A stretch of DNA of 64,000 nucleotides, taken from NCBI GenBank assembly GCA_950295325.1, contig OX485804.1:65502533-65566532 (forward strand). The letters are read 5' to 3'. The DNA is from Polytrichum commune. Its lineage: Eukaryota > Streptophyta > Polytrichopsida > Polytrichales > Polytrichaceae. The translations under genes were made by a program, and so were the position numbers. Positions 39,374 to 52,387 of this stretch are shown in pieces. A model generated the notes under the pieces. That model was not told where the DNA came from. It searched no databases and saw only the letters and a list, made by a program, of their open reading frames with translations. How positions within the stretch are numbered: the stretch's first letter is position 1; each line of letters starts with the position of its first letter.

Positions 39374-39774
39374 CCTCGAACACAGATAGATAGATAGATA
39401 GATAGAAACTCCGGTCCCTTTTTAGCAAGGGGCCGGCGTGAATAAAGTGTCCGTTCGTAATGTCAATGACCCGATGCCCACTGGACAAGGGGACATTGGG
39501 GCAATACTACTCTCCCCTTTCGAGGATGGGCACTATAGTGACACACTATACTAGTTCCTAGCTAGCCACTAGTGCCTTGAAGATACCGGACATGGTATCC
39601 CCCCAAAGGGCTTTGAGGTACCCATACAACAAGGTCCAAGGACCCCCCACCATAGTTGGGTGGACTAAGGTGGTGAGCACCACGCCGGCATGGGGAATAG
39701 AACCCACAACCTCCTCATTGGGGGCCATGAGCCCTAACCACCAAGCCAAGGCCCGTGGTGCCTCCTCGAACACA
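39374..39774 (-). mobile_element. tRNA-derived SINE with 11-bp TSD and TCTA tail
   Basis: Read on the minus strand, the head has an A box (TGGCTTGGTGGTTAGGGC) and a B box (GTGGGTTCTATTCCCC) at tRNA-like spacing. A unique body follows, then a 3' tail of TCTA repeats (plus-strand GATA repeats, 39385-39405). The 11-mer CCTCGAACACA flanks both sides (39374-39384 and 39764-39774). The element itself is 39385-39763, about 379 bp. An internal pol III promoter, a simple-repeat tail and a target duplication define a SINE. The perfect duplication indicates a fairly recent insertion. Confidence 0.88.
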
Positions 39775-42700
39775 ATGGAATTGACACACAATTGTCATGT
39801 GCTTGACCTCAAGTTTTCATAGGAATTTGTTATGAGATAGTTTCACATCATAGGAAACATAGATTTATTTATCTCTTTATACTTGTATGTTGTGGCATAG
39901 AGTGTTGTGCTAGTAGACAAGTCTAAGATGTGAGCATCTACATTATTAAGATTGATTGATTTGGGCAACATTTGTGTATCCAAGTTCACAACTCAAAGTG
40001 ATGGGGCCATGACGGTATGAAGTGGCTATGCAAGCCAAATTTCCCACTTCAATTTGTTTTACAAATTTGCAGCTTAGCTATATCTTGGATCTCATCAAAG
40101 GGAACCAATCTCAAATTCTCTATCCTTCTTGAGATTTGAATAGATGATCTCTATAACACTAAAGTTTAATATTCAGATTCTTGATCACAAAAGTTTATAG
40201 AATGATTTCTCGGAGAGAGGTAACTATTGGAATTTTAGAAAATCACGTGAGATAAAAAAAATAGGGTCAATGTAATTTGTTTAGGGTAAAATTTATGATT
40301 TCGTTAGATCTATCACAACATTGAAAATATGTCTCTTACACGATTATATGTAAAATAAGGTGGTGGATAATTCCTCCATTTTAGTGATCAGTAGAGAGAT
40401 AAATAATGTGATAGATAAAAGATCACCCTAAAAGTGTGTAGCAGGATCGATAGAATAATTATGGGTTTGACTACTTGGATGAAGTGTGTAGTTTTTGTTC
40501 ATATTTGAATCAAATGTGTTAGTATGGAGGGAAATGTTGTGGGATTTTTTTGGGGGCAGGAATGTGTTGGCGCTCCTCAATGGCCGTTGGGTTTTGCAAC
40601 AATGCTGAATATGTGGGACCTCGTTAGATTCTTAGAACATGACAACTGCTTCCTACGATCAGTTTGGTTTCGTCACAACCTCAGTCCTCGATTGTCAAGT
40701 TCACACTTTTTGAGCATTTTCTAGGGTTTCTTTCGTGCAAAGTGATGGTGCAGAGTGGCCACTTCCTTTGCAATGTCCAATATGCCAACCTTGTATTGAT
40801 TGCCTTTTGCTACAACAACCCTTTCTAGATGATCGATGGTGTGCTACAACATTTGGCAACATCACTGTGGTAGAGTTGGAGGATTGCGCTTTGCCTTGGA
40901 GGAAGACAAGGTGGAGTGGTTGGAGAGTTTGAAGATTGTCCCCCTCATGTCATTAGCTAGTTTTAGATATTCGTCCTTATTAGTTTCAAACCTCTCACAA
41001 TTTATAAGTCTAATCATGCCATTGTAGAGGATGTTGAACATGTATCTTGATAATATTGGAGAGTGCATAGTTGTATCTTAACCCTTCACATTGTAAATGT
41101 TTGTTACAATGTTTGAAGGGGACTATAGTTGAATGTGTTTGTGAACACAATTAAAGTAAGTGTTTTTAATTTTCTATATTTAGCTTTCTCGTATTTGAAT
41201 GCAATTTTTTTTTTGGAGTAGGTAGTTGTGCAAATTTTCATGTTTTGTCACAATTGATTGTATTTCTTGTTTTGTTCTATCCGTTTTTACAACTTGTTTA
41301 TTTCAGCTTGTACATTTTGTTATATCCATGTTTATTGATAACCCTTTAACTAATCCAAGTGCCATTGGTTGTGTTTTGAATGGTTTAGGATTGGCATTAC
41401 TAATTGAAACCAAATGAATGACAATTTGAATGGTATGGAATGTTTTATGCTCACATAGTTGGTTTCGCAATGCTATAGTATTTTGTCCACTATTTGGTAC
41501 TTGTACAGTTTATAAAAAAAAATTGCCAAAAATTAGCCTCTCTAAATAATTACAAATAAATATAGGATGCTAAAAAATATGTCAAAGTAGCTTTTTATCT
41601 ACAAATAGAGAGGGAAAAAAATATTGAGAGGTGCATAAATATCTCCGCATTAAATATCCCATTAACACACGTGGTTATGAAACATAAGGAGGTGTGATCA
41701 CCCTAAGACACCCTCACATGAGCTCCCAACAAAACAAAAGCATGACCACTTCTCACTTTGACATGCTTTTACACATTCTAGTGATCTACAATTGCATGGC
41801 TCGTGTGTCTACATGTAAATATCCATGTTGGCTTGATGTTTATAGTTATTTTGATTGTGGACGAAATGAGTTCGGTGGGTTGATGTAGGGAAGAAATTAT
41901 CCATCAACATGAAATTGGTTGCTAGAAAAGCTAGGGGCTAATACTTGTTAAGGATTTGCACAAACTATTGGGTGGGAACCTTTAGTTAATAAGGGTCCTT
42001 GTAATTTGAAGTCATCGTGACAATTTCTCAATGACATGTCCTTTTGATGGCATTCTAATATTGGCAATAAGTAGACCTTGGCTTCAATTCCAAAAGATCC
42101 CCACACAAACAAACAAACAAAGAAATACAAATCGTGATATAGGCTAAGGTAGACGAGGCTAATGCAGACGCCTCTAGCTCTGTGGAATCATATAGCCGAT
42201 AGATTCGAGCATTAGAACCTTGAGCAGTTTAGCAATTACAAATTAGGGCCAAAGAATTTGAAACCACTAATATTGGAGTTCAGGAAGTTTGAGTGCTATA
42301 CTAATTAGCAATACTTATTGTAGACTGCAGTGTACTGTCACCAACACTAAATGTTAACCCAACATTATTTGTCATTCCTTGTAAATGTTTTAGGGGGTTA
42401 TAGATTTACAACAGTACTAACCAAGTGATTTGCATCCAAATTTCAATCATCCATGACAATCTTTCAGTACAAGTTGCTCACAAGAGAGGGTAGGGTTTTG
42501 GCCATCATCCATGACAATATTTGTTCACTTATTCATGAGAAGTGCCATCCAAAAAGTTACCATAGTAACACAAAATAACATGACACTAAACATCATATTC
42601 GGTGTAGTTTATGCCTATTGTGAGAAGTACAGTAGCAAGAGCGGATATGCAGGTTGGCAGATTGTCTTAACAAGTTAATGGTTTGAGCATTGAACCTGTG

Positions 42701-43194
42701 ACTGACAACGGTGGCCATCCTCACAACAAACCTTATCTTTGCTCCAACCTGCAAAACTTCAAACTATTTCATTTTATTTTTTACATTCGGTAGAGCTTGG
42801 CATCTACACACAAAGCAGTCATACTTGAAATGCAAATAGTAGTTGAGAGCGACATCTGCAACAATGACATGCATACAGACGCAATGAGGCACCTACTAGC
42901 CTCGGAATAATTCTCCATCGATGTGCTTCCTATTTGTGGACTTTCAATTATTTGGAGTGAAAGACAATGGACACGCTTCCTGAAAGCATGTGTAACCGCT
43001 GAACCACCAGTGCTAGTGCCTGACCGGACCGTCCACCTACCAGAGCCATCGAGCATCGCTGCAGGTATAGACAAACAACTAGCAAGTGCACTATTCCATA
43101 AGTGATTTGTATCTGGATCCTTATCTGCAAATCTGAGAATGAGATTGGCATTTACGGATTAACAAAACTACTAATATGAAACCCCACAAATCAC
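39775..43194. other. intergenic, nothing recognised
   Basis: AT-rich DNA between the SINE and the MPP-beta gene, with short open frames only. The last few hundred bases probably include the MPP-beta 3'UTR. Confidence 0.5.
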
Positions 43195-46100
43195 TCAGTA
43201 ACGTTGCCAGTAAGTCCTGCGCCGGAACCATGTGTAGTCGCGGAGCTCTTGGATGGGCCCCATGGCAGCAATGGCTAGTTCCTGATATCCAAAAAATATG
43301 TAATCCAGTCAGCATTTGCCAACATCTATCTCCTGAACTTTTAACAGAAATAGCAAGAGCAAGGACAACCAATAGGTCGCGACTAAACTCTACGTGAACA
43401 AGGGGTACTCGTTTTCATATTCCAGCTACATGGAGGACATGCCTAAAAATGTTACCTGTCCACAAATATAAATTTGTGGCCCAAGTATATTATCTATAGA
43501 CGGTGGTAATGGGGCATCTTTCTGCTTCAGTTCTGCATCTACATGCATAGTCATCTTAAGGAACAAACAGAGCACTCAACTTTTGGAAGTAGAATAAATA
43601 GAGGCCTCACCTTATCAAAAATGAAGCGGCTGGCAACACGCTTTACAGTGTCCGCATCCACAGCATCAATACGAGCAAATAACTCAGCCAGAGGAACTCG
43701 TCTTCCGTATGTCAAAATCTGTAGATACCAAAGTAAAAGATGCATTAAAATCTGAGTGATGATACAACTGTGTGCTACTCAAACAGTGAGGTTCAGTTTA
43801 CTTTACAGGTTGCTTCCTTAGCCTTCGCACAATCCTAAAAACGTCCTTAAGGAAGTGCATAAACATTTGTAGCATCCTCGCCTTTCGCATCAGAAGATGT
43901 TTCTCTAAGCCCACATCATACAAGTTGTAAGAAACTTCAGGAGTCTTTAACCACTACTATAGTAGTCTCAAATGCATGTGCAAGAAAACCACCAGCTTTT
44001 GCGAGTAATACAGCTTCTGGTCCTATGGAACCTGAGACCATGCATGTCGGCCTTTTGTGAACAAACTACTATACGAGTTGCATAAAAATACTCAGTCCAA
44101 CCACTGTACCAAAAGAAAAAGCTTTAATTTGTCAAATGTCCAATGCAACCTACCTGCCGACCGATGTCTTCAGCAACAGGACTTGTTCCATCGAGGTGAA
44201 GAAGCAAACATGATTTCAACTGCAACAAGAAAATATGCCACCATGTGTATGTTAGCTTGGTTCTTCATAGCCCAGAAGATCACCAATCATCTCTAGTAAA
44301 TATGTAGTACATAACCTCAGACATATGAAAATCACCCCTGAAGTAAAACAAAAAATCACAATACAAGCACCTCCAATAGGAAAGCTTCCAGACCTGATTT
44401 CGTGCCCGAGCCACATCATCTTGGTCCACGCGGTAAATCATTCTCCCAAACTCTTTCATTATGACATAGCACAGATCATCAAGACACTCTGGCTGCAGGT
44501 GCAAGGGACTATATGAGAACAAGGAACTCACTGTACACATCATACTCGGCAAAAAGCACTGGAAAGTCAATGCAAGATGCCCATTACTACAGGAACAACA
44601 AACCTACAGTACCAGGCTATTCAACATTCAAAGACATCCTTAGGAAGAGCCATAACATGCTCAATAAACTTCAGCCATTTGGCAGTCAGAGATCGGACCT
44701 TGGCAACTGCGTATACCCCAAAGAGCCCAGCATCGCTGTAGTTGGTGTTGAATGCCATCACACTCTCTGCCAACTCATTTGCTCCGATTTTTTGAGCCAT
44801 CTCTGACCTGTAGCAATTGCAGATTAATTTAGGAGCCATAAATATAAACCCAATCTAAAAGATAGAAGTTAAAATTACATGAATCAGCTCATGACAAGCA
44901 GCATAGTGTCATTCTGCACACTCAATTGCATTAATTACCCCATATGCTTCCCAGCACCCGCACTCTTGTTCCATGCTCCCAACATTGTCTGCATTACCAT
45001 CAGGGCAATGGAATCCGGGTCTGTCCATGCTGCACCTTTCACCGCAACAGCAAAGTGAGCCAAGGGTACATCATCGTCACGAATACGAACCTGTTACACA
45101 CAAACATCGAGACGGAGATGTCAGCTACAACTTCAACTCTACAAATGTGTAATCCACTTACAAATATTCCAAATCACCTCCATGTACAGAAGCAATGCAA
45201 TTGCCAAAATTTATCACTAGAACCTGACACGGTGACACCCGGAGTGGAATAGATGCACACAAATGACCTCTACCAGATAATCAGTTCCAAAGAATGTAGT
45301 TCGTTTGCTCATAGCAGACTTGAACTAGGTTACATACCTCTGATCCTGTGAATATAGCAGGATCCTGTTCAACAAGGTGCCCAGCTGTTGTTGTGTCAGC
45401 TGAAAGATTCTGGAAAGACTTTTCCACTGTTTTCACAAGCTCATCGTGACTTACAGCTCCTGAAGCAGCAACTACCTGCAGCCCTAAAAATGAATATAAG
45501 CACATGCAGAGATCTTTCCCCCAGTCTCAAAGCCAGGATTCTATTTTGGCTGCTAGATTATAAGGCTACAATTGGTCTGCATTTTTCCCAGTAACTATTC
45601 GGTAAGAGTGTAGAATTCTTATGCCCGCATATGTTTCTCAACATCCACTGGACCAACATGCAAAATGTGCAGTCATTGCCGAACAAAGATGCGGAGTCTG
45701 CTGTGTTCATAAAGTTAGACAAGAAAAGCACTCCTGCTGCTGGAGGATGACTTTGGATCTAATGAATCTGGGTGTTTACGACTGACAAACTCATTTACAA
45801 ATTGATGCGAGCTCAATCACCAATCACCAATGGTAGCAATCAAATCCCACGAAATCAGATGAAGGTTTGCCATTGCTCCACAAGAACAGTAGGTGATAAA
45901 AAGCGCGTACCATTCGGGGTCCTGTATAATGCGTGGTGATGTAATTCCTCAAGTCAGACTTGCTGATGTTCCGAATGTTTTCTGCAGGACCCAAAATTGT
46001 GCGACCCAAAGGACTGTATTGAAATGCAGTTGCGTGCAAGTGGTCAAACATCACCTCCTCCACTTGACCTTCAACCTGCCATCAGTGTATTATTCCTGGT

Positions 46101-47217
46101 CATAACCAATTTCATCCACCCAAGTGATGCCAATTTCGAAACTCTACAAAATACAAGGCTCGGCTTTCTTCAACTTCACCTCCTTCGAATATAATTGCCC
46201 GGGTCCTATGGATCGACAGAAGAGGACGCCGTTATACTGTAGGTCCAAGAATTGATCCTTGAGCCAAATGCCACCAAGTTCAGATGCTTGATGCAGGCAT
46301 CCGGACTTTCATACTACGCTTCCTGCTCCAATTCATTCCTGTTTCTTATTCTTTAAGCCCCTCTTTGTTATTCCCAAACCATTGTGAAAGTATTTTCCAA
46401 ATCCAACCCTTGTATAAACCTGAGGCTGGCATAGGGTCAACCCTAATTCAAGAGTTTCAGAGGCCAAGGTAATATATGAACAGCATGCACTCCAAGGTGG
46501 AATAAGGTCCGTCTCAATATAAGAATTTTCCCGAATTCTAAGGCGTCATCAGCCCAGAGGGATTATTCGAGGTCGATTGCTCACTTGTTTGTGTCATTCG
46601 TGCAAATCTAAATAGCCAAGGGTCTCCCAGAGCTCATAAGGCGAGATCCAACGTACCTCTTCCATCTCCCGAAGGATGACATTGCGCTCCCGATTGATCC
46701 GCTCCTCCTCGAACGAAGAATTCTGCAGAATGTCGGCCAGAATATCCACAGCAACCGGGACGTCCTTCTTCAACACCTTGGCGTAGTAAGTGGTCTGCTC
46801 CCGAGAGGTGTAGGCATTCAAATGGCCTCCCATATTCTCAATCTCCTCCTCCAGCTGCCGCAGGTTCCTCTTTTTCGTCCCCTTGAATATCATGTGCTCC
46901 AAAAAGTGAGCCGTCCCGTTCGTTTCAGCCGTTTCGAACCGACTGCCCGCGTCAATCCATACCCCGACGGTGGCCGTTTCCGCGGACATGTTGCTCTCGC
47001 TCGCCACGCGCAATCCATTGGCCAGCGTGGTGACCTTGGTCTCCGGCGTGCCCAGGACGTTGGTGTGGTCGACGTCTTTGGGCACGGGCGAGTTGTAGCG
47101 CTGGAACCTCTCGTCAGGCAAGGCGATCGCATGGCTATGGCGCACGGCAGCACCCTCCCCTCGCCAGACGGAGCGCCTGGCGTGCCTCGCCACCGTCGTC
47201 ACCAACCTGCCCGCCAT
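43195..47217 (-). CDS. MPPB: mitochondrial processing peptidase beta subunit
   Basis: The catalytic M16 metallopeptidase subunit that cleaves presequences of imported mitochondrial proteins; in plants it is part of the cytochrome bc1 complex. Ten exons (47217-46657, 46075-45911, 45475-45338, 45090-44939, 44807-44699, 44492-44394, 44219-44154, 43718-43611, 43521-43456, 43281-43195) join in frame to 516 residues. The start [16 protein letters not shown] gives a basic presequence. The zinc motif HFLEH (about residues 104-108) and the downstream glutamate in ILREME (about 184) are intact, as is the glycine-rich [10 protein letters not shown]. The C-terminus ends in the typical [18 protein letters not shown]. 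The frame is open 71 codons further upstream but that part is not MPP-like. Exon 1 is strongly GC-rich. The exon 5 donor (AAG|GTCCGA) is weak. A decayed second copy lies inverted at 31.5-35.0 kb. Confidence 0.96.
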
Positions 47218-47880
47218 CGCTTCGGCGATCCGTGCGTGAATGTCGTCCCTGCCCTGTGTCTCTCTGTGCGAGACGACTGTCCCTGCGACCAACCATGCAC
47301 TCCCTCCGCGGGAGCCAAACCCTAATCGCTCGCCCCTTAACTCAGGAGCATCGAGGTCGGAAGCAAGAAGAAGAGTAACTTCACACACGAGGCTGAGGGC
47401 CCGCGACCATCGTAGTTCAAGCACTCTCATTGGTGGAGAAGGCGGCGCCGGTCCAAGTTCGCTTCATGCTACGCTTGAGGGACCAACGGAGGAAGTGAAT
47501 GCAAGAATGGATGTATTAAGTCTTCATGGATTCCTACATGCATCAAATGGATCGTGTTTCATGGTCACTTGGACTATTTTCAAACACCTTCACTTGGAGG
47601 TAGGCCTAACACTAAATTGGGAGACCATGGCACTCCAAAATCTCATAACCGTTGATTTATTATATTTTATCATGTGCGAGGACCCCGCGTGGATAGAAAT
47701 TCATTGAGATAGTATTTGGTTGAGGGCCTGGTCACATATGACTTCACACTAGACTTGAGAGTCCGTGACCACACCACATGATTTTGGAAGTGTCTTGGAA
47801 TTGCCTTTGGACACTTCTTTTGGGCTCTCACAATTTCATTGTCGTGGCTTTTGGCTCGTGTTTAAAGTGGCCTTAAGCTT
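43195..47880 (-). repeat. right arm of the large inverted duplication
   Basis: Contains the intact MPP-beta gene and about 660 bp of its 5' flank. It matches 29591-34968 in reverse orientation. Homology on the promoter side ends near 47880. On the 3' side it ends at about the stop codon. Confidence 0.85.
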
Positions 47881-48192
47881 AACATGACCCTCCCGCTATT
47901 GATTATCAAATCATGATTTTCACATGCGGTTTGAGCTAATATTAATTACTATGTAGGGGTACAAATGTGAGATTGGGCTTTAAAAAACTAAAATGGGAGC
48001 ATTTAATTCAAACACAACATTATTTTCTCTTTCCTATTGGTCATTGATTGATTTAGGTTAGATGTGCATAATTTGATGGTCATGGTGAATATGTTAGGAG
48101 GTCTTTGAAACCCCCCAATGTGCTTTTGGAATTCTAAAGGGAATATAGAGAATTATTATGAGAATGGTTAATATACCATTACGTTATACATA
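47881..48192. other. short AT-rich intergenic stretch
   Basis: Lies between the inverted duplication and the first 546-bp direct repeat. No feature recognised. Confidence 0.5.
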
Positions 48193-48738
48193 TGATATAG
48201 TTGCTACATATATTATGCAATACAATATGTGTGTAATTGAAAATGACAAATTTGATATAGAATGGATAGAAGAAGCATTAAGAGAGAATTGAGAAAATGA
48301 ATAAATAATAGATCATTGAGAAAAGATTGGAAAAAGATGGCTAAAATAACAACTATAAGTGAAGTAAGAAATATCAGCATTACAAGAAATAACACAAGAA
48401 GATCAAAAGATGTGACGAAGATACTAAATTTTTCTTGATAAAAGAAAAAGAATGTAGATTTGCTAGTGGAGTCTATAAAAAATATATGAAGCAAAAGCCA
48501 AATTATTATGGCAGATAAAACTCATAGAATATTCAAATCTAGAAGTCTAGGATATGAATATTGGTTATGATATAAATAAAAATTTATAATTTTTGTACTA
48601 AGATTGTCATACGAGCCGCTGTAGTTTTTAGTAAATTTATTGTAGCTTGGAATTGTACAATTTAATTGGATGAATTACTTATTATTTTTCCAAAATTCTT
48701 TCATCTTGTTTTAATTTTATCTTTTATCTTTTGTAGTT
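48193..48738. repeat. 546-bp direct repeat, copy 1
   Basis: Runs from TGATATAGTTGCTACATA to TCTTTTGTAGTT and is nearly identical to 57785-58330. I counted about six substitutions and no length difference. There is no convincing coding capacity. The ends are not TG..CA. No primer-binding-site-like sequence follows, so an LTR identity is doubtful. Confidence 0.9.
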
Positions 48739-48753
48739 GGGGCCATTCACGAT

Positions 48754-48773
48754 CATGGTACTACTTTGGGGAC
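48754..48773 (+). repeat. partial match to the terminus of the 57.1-kb foldback element
   Basis: CATGGTACTACTTTGGGG resembles CAGGGTACTACTTTTGGC at 57118 and is preceded by GAT in both places. It starts 15 bp after direct repeat copy 1. A CCCTAAACCCTAA stretch follows at about 48871. This may be the left terminus of a larger element whose right terminus is at 57786. Confidence 0.35.
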
Positions 48774-49289
48774 ACAGGACTTAAGGACTCGCCATTTTTG
48801 GGCACGTTTTGGGTATTTTTTTTGTTTTAAAAAAAATCGTTTATGGGACTGCCCAAGAGTCTACTACGCTACCCTAAACCCTAACGGGCCTCACCAGTGC
48901 CTCCCGCGCTCGTTGTTGTGTCGCTCGTTGTTGTGTCGACTCCTTTTGCAAAACTTTCTTCTCTAGCCCTCTGCCATGGCTTCCCACCAAGTTCCAATTT
49001 GAAGTTGTCATCTCCCTCCTCGCAATCTCCCTCCTCTTTGCTTCCCTCCAAACTTTGTTGTTTCTGATCATATAACCATGAATATTCTCATTTCATTTCG
49101 CATTGACAAGGTTGCACAGATAGTGACAAAGGTGAGTACTACAACATTGGGTTTTCATCATTACACTGTGCTTGTTGTTCAGTTATGTGGAAAACATGTC
49201 TTTGTGATCATTTTCTTTCTGATCTGGAAGTTACACAAGTTTTTCAATAACATTGTGTTTGATTCAACCTCATGTGCAGGAAAAAAATA

Positions 49290-51983
49290 ATGGCAACCTT
49301 CAGAACGCCCCAGTGGTTTGAGGTAACGAGGGGTCTACGCAACAACGGACTGGATGTATTGAAGCTTTCAACAAGGGATGTCAGCAAGGAGGAGTTGTCA
49401 CAAGCATTTGGTCCAAAGTCTAGTAAGAATGGGTGGCGTTATGATTACCGCCTCACACCAAAAGCGGCAAGGGAAGTTGAAGAATTGTATTGTAGAGTGA
49501 CTTCGAAAAATAAAATAACTAACAATGAACTTACTCTACAGTTTGCTCGGGGACTCCTTCTTGAGGGTAAGGGTGTTGCAGTCAATTGGGCGGCCTTTGT
49601 TGCACATCTTCATTCCCACAGAGACAAAGTGTGCTCTGTGAAAGCAGAAAATACTGATAAGAGACAACGTGAGGAAGGGTCGACTTATGGCGTCCTCTTA
49701 CATCCCCCTAAAGCATCTGGTATTAGGTCATCTGTCATAGCTAAGACGTGCTCTTCTACTCCCATTTCAGGGTTGGGACCACTTCCTGTTAAAACTCATT
49801 CCGAGGTTAGAATGGGTAGAGGGAAAATGACATTTGCCAAGGCTTTACCGCCTCCTAATTGGTCGTTACTAGACATTGAGGGCATGAAAGCCACAATGGT
49901 CAGTAAAGAACAATTGTGTGCAAGTCTACAGGAGAAAGTAGAGGTCATGAAATTGGAAGGAGAGAAAAAAAGTATTGGGGCTCAAAGGATTCAACTTTTG
50001 TTATCCCAACATGAAGCCATTTACAATGCAACACTTTCTGAGTTTGAGAAGTCCGATGTCAATTAAAGTTATTGCAGCCAGGTTGGTTCTTCAGAACTTA
50101 GAGAACGTGTTGGATGACCTTCTGCTAAAGAAATCTGCTTGTCTAGAGGTTGGATACAGTGGATCTGATATTGGGCAGTTTGATTCTGAGATTGCTCAAA
50201 AGAAGGATGCGCTGAGGTTGGCTTCAGAAACCCTGAAGGAATTAGAATGCCAGAAAGCATGTGAAAGGATGATTGAGAGGTATGCACATGAGAAGCTTAG
50301 GGTTAGCAGAGATGAGTCTGATTCCCTATTGGCAGGCCAAGGCTCAGATGGGAAGGAATACACATCTATGTTGGTCATGCTGAAGACCTTGGATTCCTTG
50401 CTTCCCGCTTTTGAGCACCAAATTCAGAGAATGGAGAAGGGTACATGGGCAATCCTCTATCCACAACCCCTTCCCTCACATCCAGAGTCCCCAAAGGAGA
50501 CTATTTCCATACTTAACCCTTGTCCTGTTTGCAATTTGTGGTATGAATGTCATGAGCATTTGGCTGCTAGTTGTGGCCACACCTACCATCCCTGGTGTTT
50601 TACAGAACATGCCATAAATTCCCTTGCATGTTTAGTTCCTGATTGTGGGGAACATTTTGACAAAAAATCCCTCACAGCCTGGGGAGTAAGACCTTATGGA
50701 GAACATGGGCGGGCGCCTACAAGTCTCACCTTAAACAACGTATCTCCTCAATCTGGTGAGCACACTTACTCCATCTTCCATTATGCCATGTGTTCATTTC
50801 TTCTTAGGTGAAATTAATGACCTAAATGACTTTGCAAACATTCCTAGTACTAATTATTTTCCATTCCTATATGCCTTATATGTTGTGCTTGCTTTGGAGT
50901 CTGTTGAAGACAATGTCTTTTCCTTGTATGCTTCATGGAAGGATAAAAATTCCATTCCTCACAGTCATGAGATGAAATGGGATGTCTTTGGACTTCATGA
51001 ATTCCTTCAAAGTCATGGGTGAATTCGGCCGGTTCAGGGATTAGTTGAAAGTAAAGCCCAAGGATGTATGGGAGTCCTTTTTCAATATTCATGAACTTTG
51101 TATATTCCTTACGTATGGCACAAATTACTTATTGAATACTTGGTACTTCTACATGTTCAATGTTTATTTTCATACATTACTTGCCTTTGAAGTACTTATC
51201 TTTTTTTTCCTTCCTTTTAGTATTAAAGTCCTTGAAAGGTCCTGAATCCTAGCAAAAGTACTTCCACAATTCCTGAAGTTTCCTTGACTTTCTTTTGGCT
51301 TCCCCTTGGCTTCCTTTTGCATGCCAAAGTACTTTTAACATTCTTGATTTACTACTTTTATCTTGCACAACAATTTCAAGAATAATTCCTTTCAATCACA
51401 AAATAAAATAAAAAATATATTGACTTCAAAGTACTTGTTTGTTTCGCAGATTTAGGAACTATTTCGGAACACGGGGCATCATGCTATGCTCCATCCAACT
51501 CACCTTCGACTGCATCACCACACTCGTTCGCTAGTGCTCATGTGCTTGGACTCCCCAGACCTCACCAAGTACCCCAGGACTCCCAACAACATTCCCCTTC
51601 TGATTCACCTCATCTATCACATGATGATTCACCCAATAGTGTTACTTTAGGTCCCAACATTGCAAAAAAACCTCTTCAACCTTGCAAGATATGTGCCTTA
51701 AATCCAACCAAAGTATGCCTCGAGGTATGATCCCTTTCTACGTCACTACAAAGGAGTTACTTCATCCATGCCCTTTGTGCTTTCTATTTCAATTGTTTGG
51801 GCCATTAACACGATGTGTGGATGGTTGCAGGACTGTGGACATGCCGATTTTTGTTTCGCATGTGTTCAAGGACTAACAACCTGCCCAACATGTTCAACAA
51901 CAATTAAAGGGTGGCACCTTCTACAACCTAACTCCCCTCCTCTAAATCGATCCCTTGGTCCTATCCCTCTCAGCAGCATTTAA
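49290..51983 (+). CDS. unrecognised protein: N-terminal WF/AVNWA domain, coiled-coil, two RING-like fingers (frame broken)
   Basis: I do not recognise this family. The ATG at 49290 follows a splice acceptor (GTGCAG), with a likely untranslated exon ending at the donor near 49131. Frame 1 (49290-50066) encodes a basic N-terminal domain with QWFEVTRGL and ARGLLLEGKGVAVNWAAFV, a Ser/Pro linker, then a helix-rich segment. The protein continues in another frame from about 50063 to a donor at 50755. That part holds a coiled-coil-like region and a RING-H2-like cluster (CPVC..CGHTYHPWC..C..C). Exons 51450-51724 and 51831-51983 then encode an S/P/H-rich linker and a split RING-HC (CKIC..CGHADFC..C..CPTC), ending at TAA. 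The frame change needs a one-base indel or an unusual intron. The N-terminal domain is shared with the gene at 55.3 kb. It may belong to a mobile cassette, and a weak resemblance to plant transposon-associated domains is possible but unproven. Confidence 0.55.
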
Positions 51984-52042
51984 TTCATCCATTGTCTGCA
52001 ACACTTCCAACCAGATGACCAAAAATAAAAGAAAAACAAGGG

Positions 52043-52387
52043 TTGCAAAGTGTAGACACTGCCAAGGGTGATCCAGTCCTAGGTTCTGCTAGCGATGATG
52101 ATGATGATGATGCCGGATTACTGACCTGGGTTGCGACTTTAGATAAAGACTATGAAACCCAAGTCAGTAATTTGGAGTCCGAGACCCAACTAACTAAAAC
52201 TGTAGATAATACAATTGATTGTCTTGCTCTTGATACTGATAGTCAAGGCACACAAGAAGACAACACGAGGGACGCTAAAAAGAGGAAAAGAAATCCCACA
52301 CAGCCTGCTCCCTTTCCAAGAGTGCAAACCAGGCTGCGAGGGGATCCTGCTCCAATAAAAGGCAAGAGGACGATGAAATTATCTTAG
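52043..52387 (+). CDS. possible C-terminal exon or separate small ORF, acidic then basic
   Basis: An open frame with a D7 run (ASDDDDDDAG), an acidic T/D-rich middle and a basic tail (KKRKRNPTQP, RVQTRLRG, KGKRTMK). It begins 60 bp after the RING exon stop and could be joined by alternative splicing. A similar R/T-rich basic end occurs at the tail of the 55-kb gene. A 21-bp block at 52062-52082 is repeated exactly at 54635-54655. There is no recognised domain. Confidence 0.35.
   Translation: MQSVDTAKGDPVLGSASDDDDDDAGLLTWVATLDKDYETQVSNLESETQLTKTVDNTIDCLALDTDSQGTQEDNTRDAKKRKRNPTQPAPFPRVQTRLRGDPAPIKGKRTMKLS

Noticed and set aside
39385-39405. Independent GATA microsatellite
   Set aside because: It is the 3' tail of the SINE, lying exactly between the element body and the target duplication.
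43533-43560. Alternative acceptor for MPP-beta exon 9 further upstream (ending GATGCAG)
   Set aside because: It would place an immediate TGA in frame; the acceptor after GAAGCAG keeps the frame and fits the family.
46822-47325. 167-codon open frame antisense to MPP-beta exon 1
   Set aside because: A shadow of a GC-rich exon; the real frame carries the HFLEH motif.
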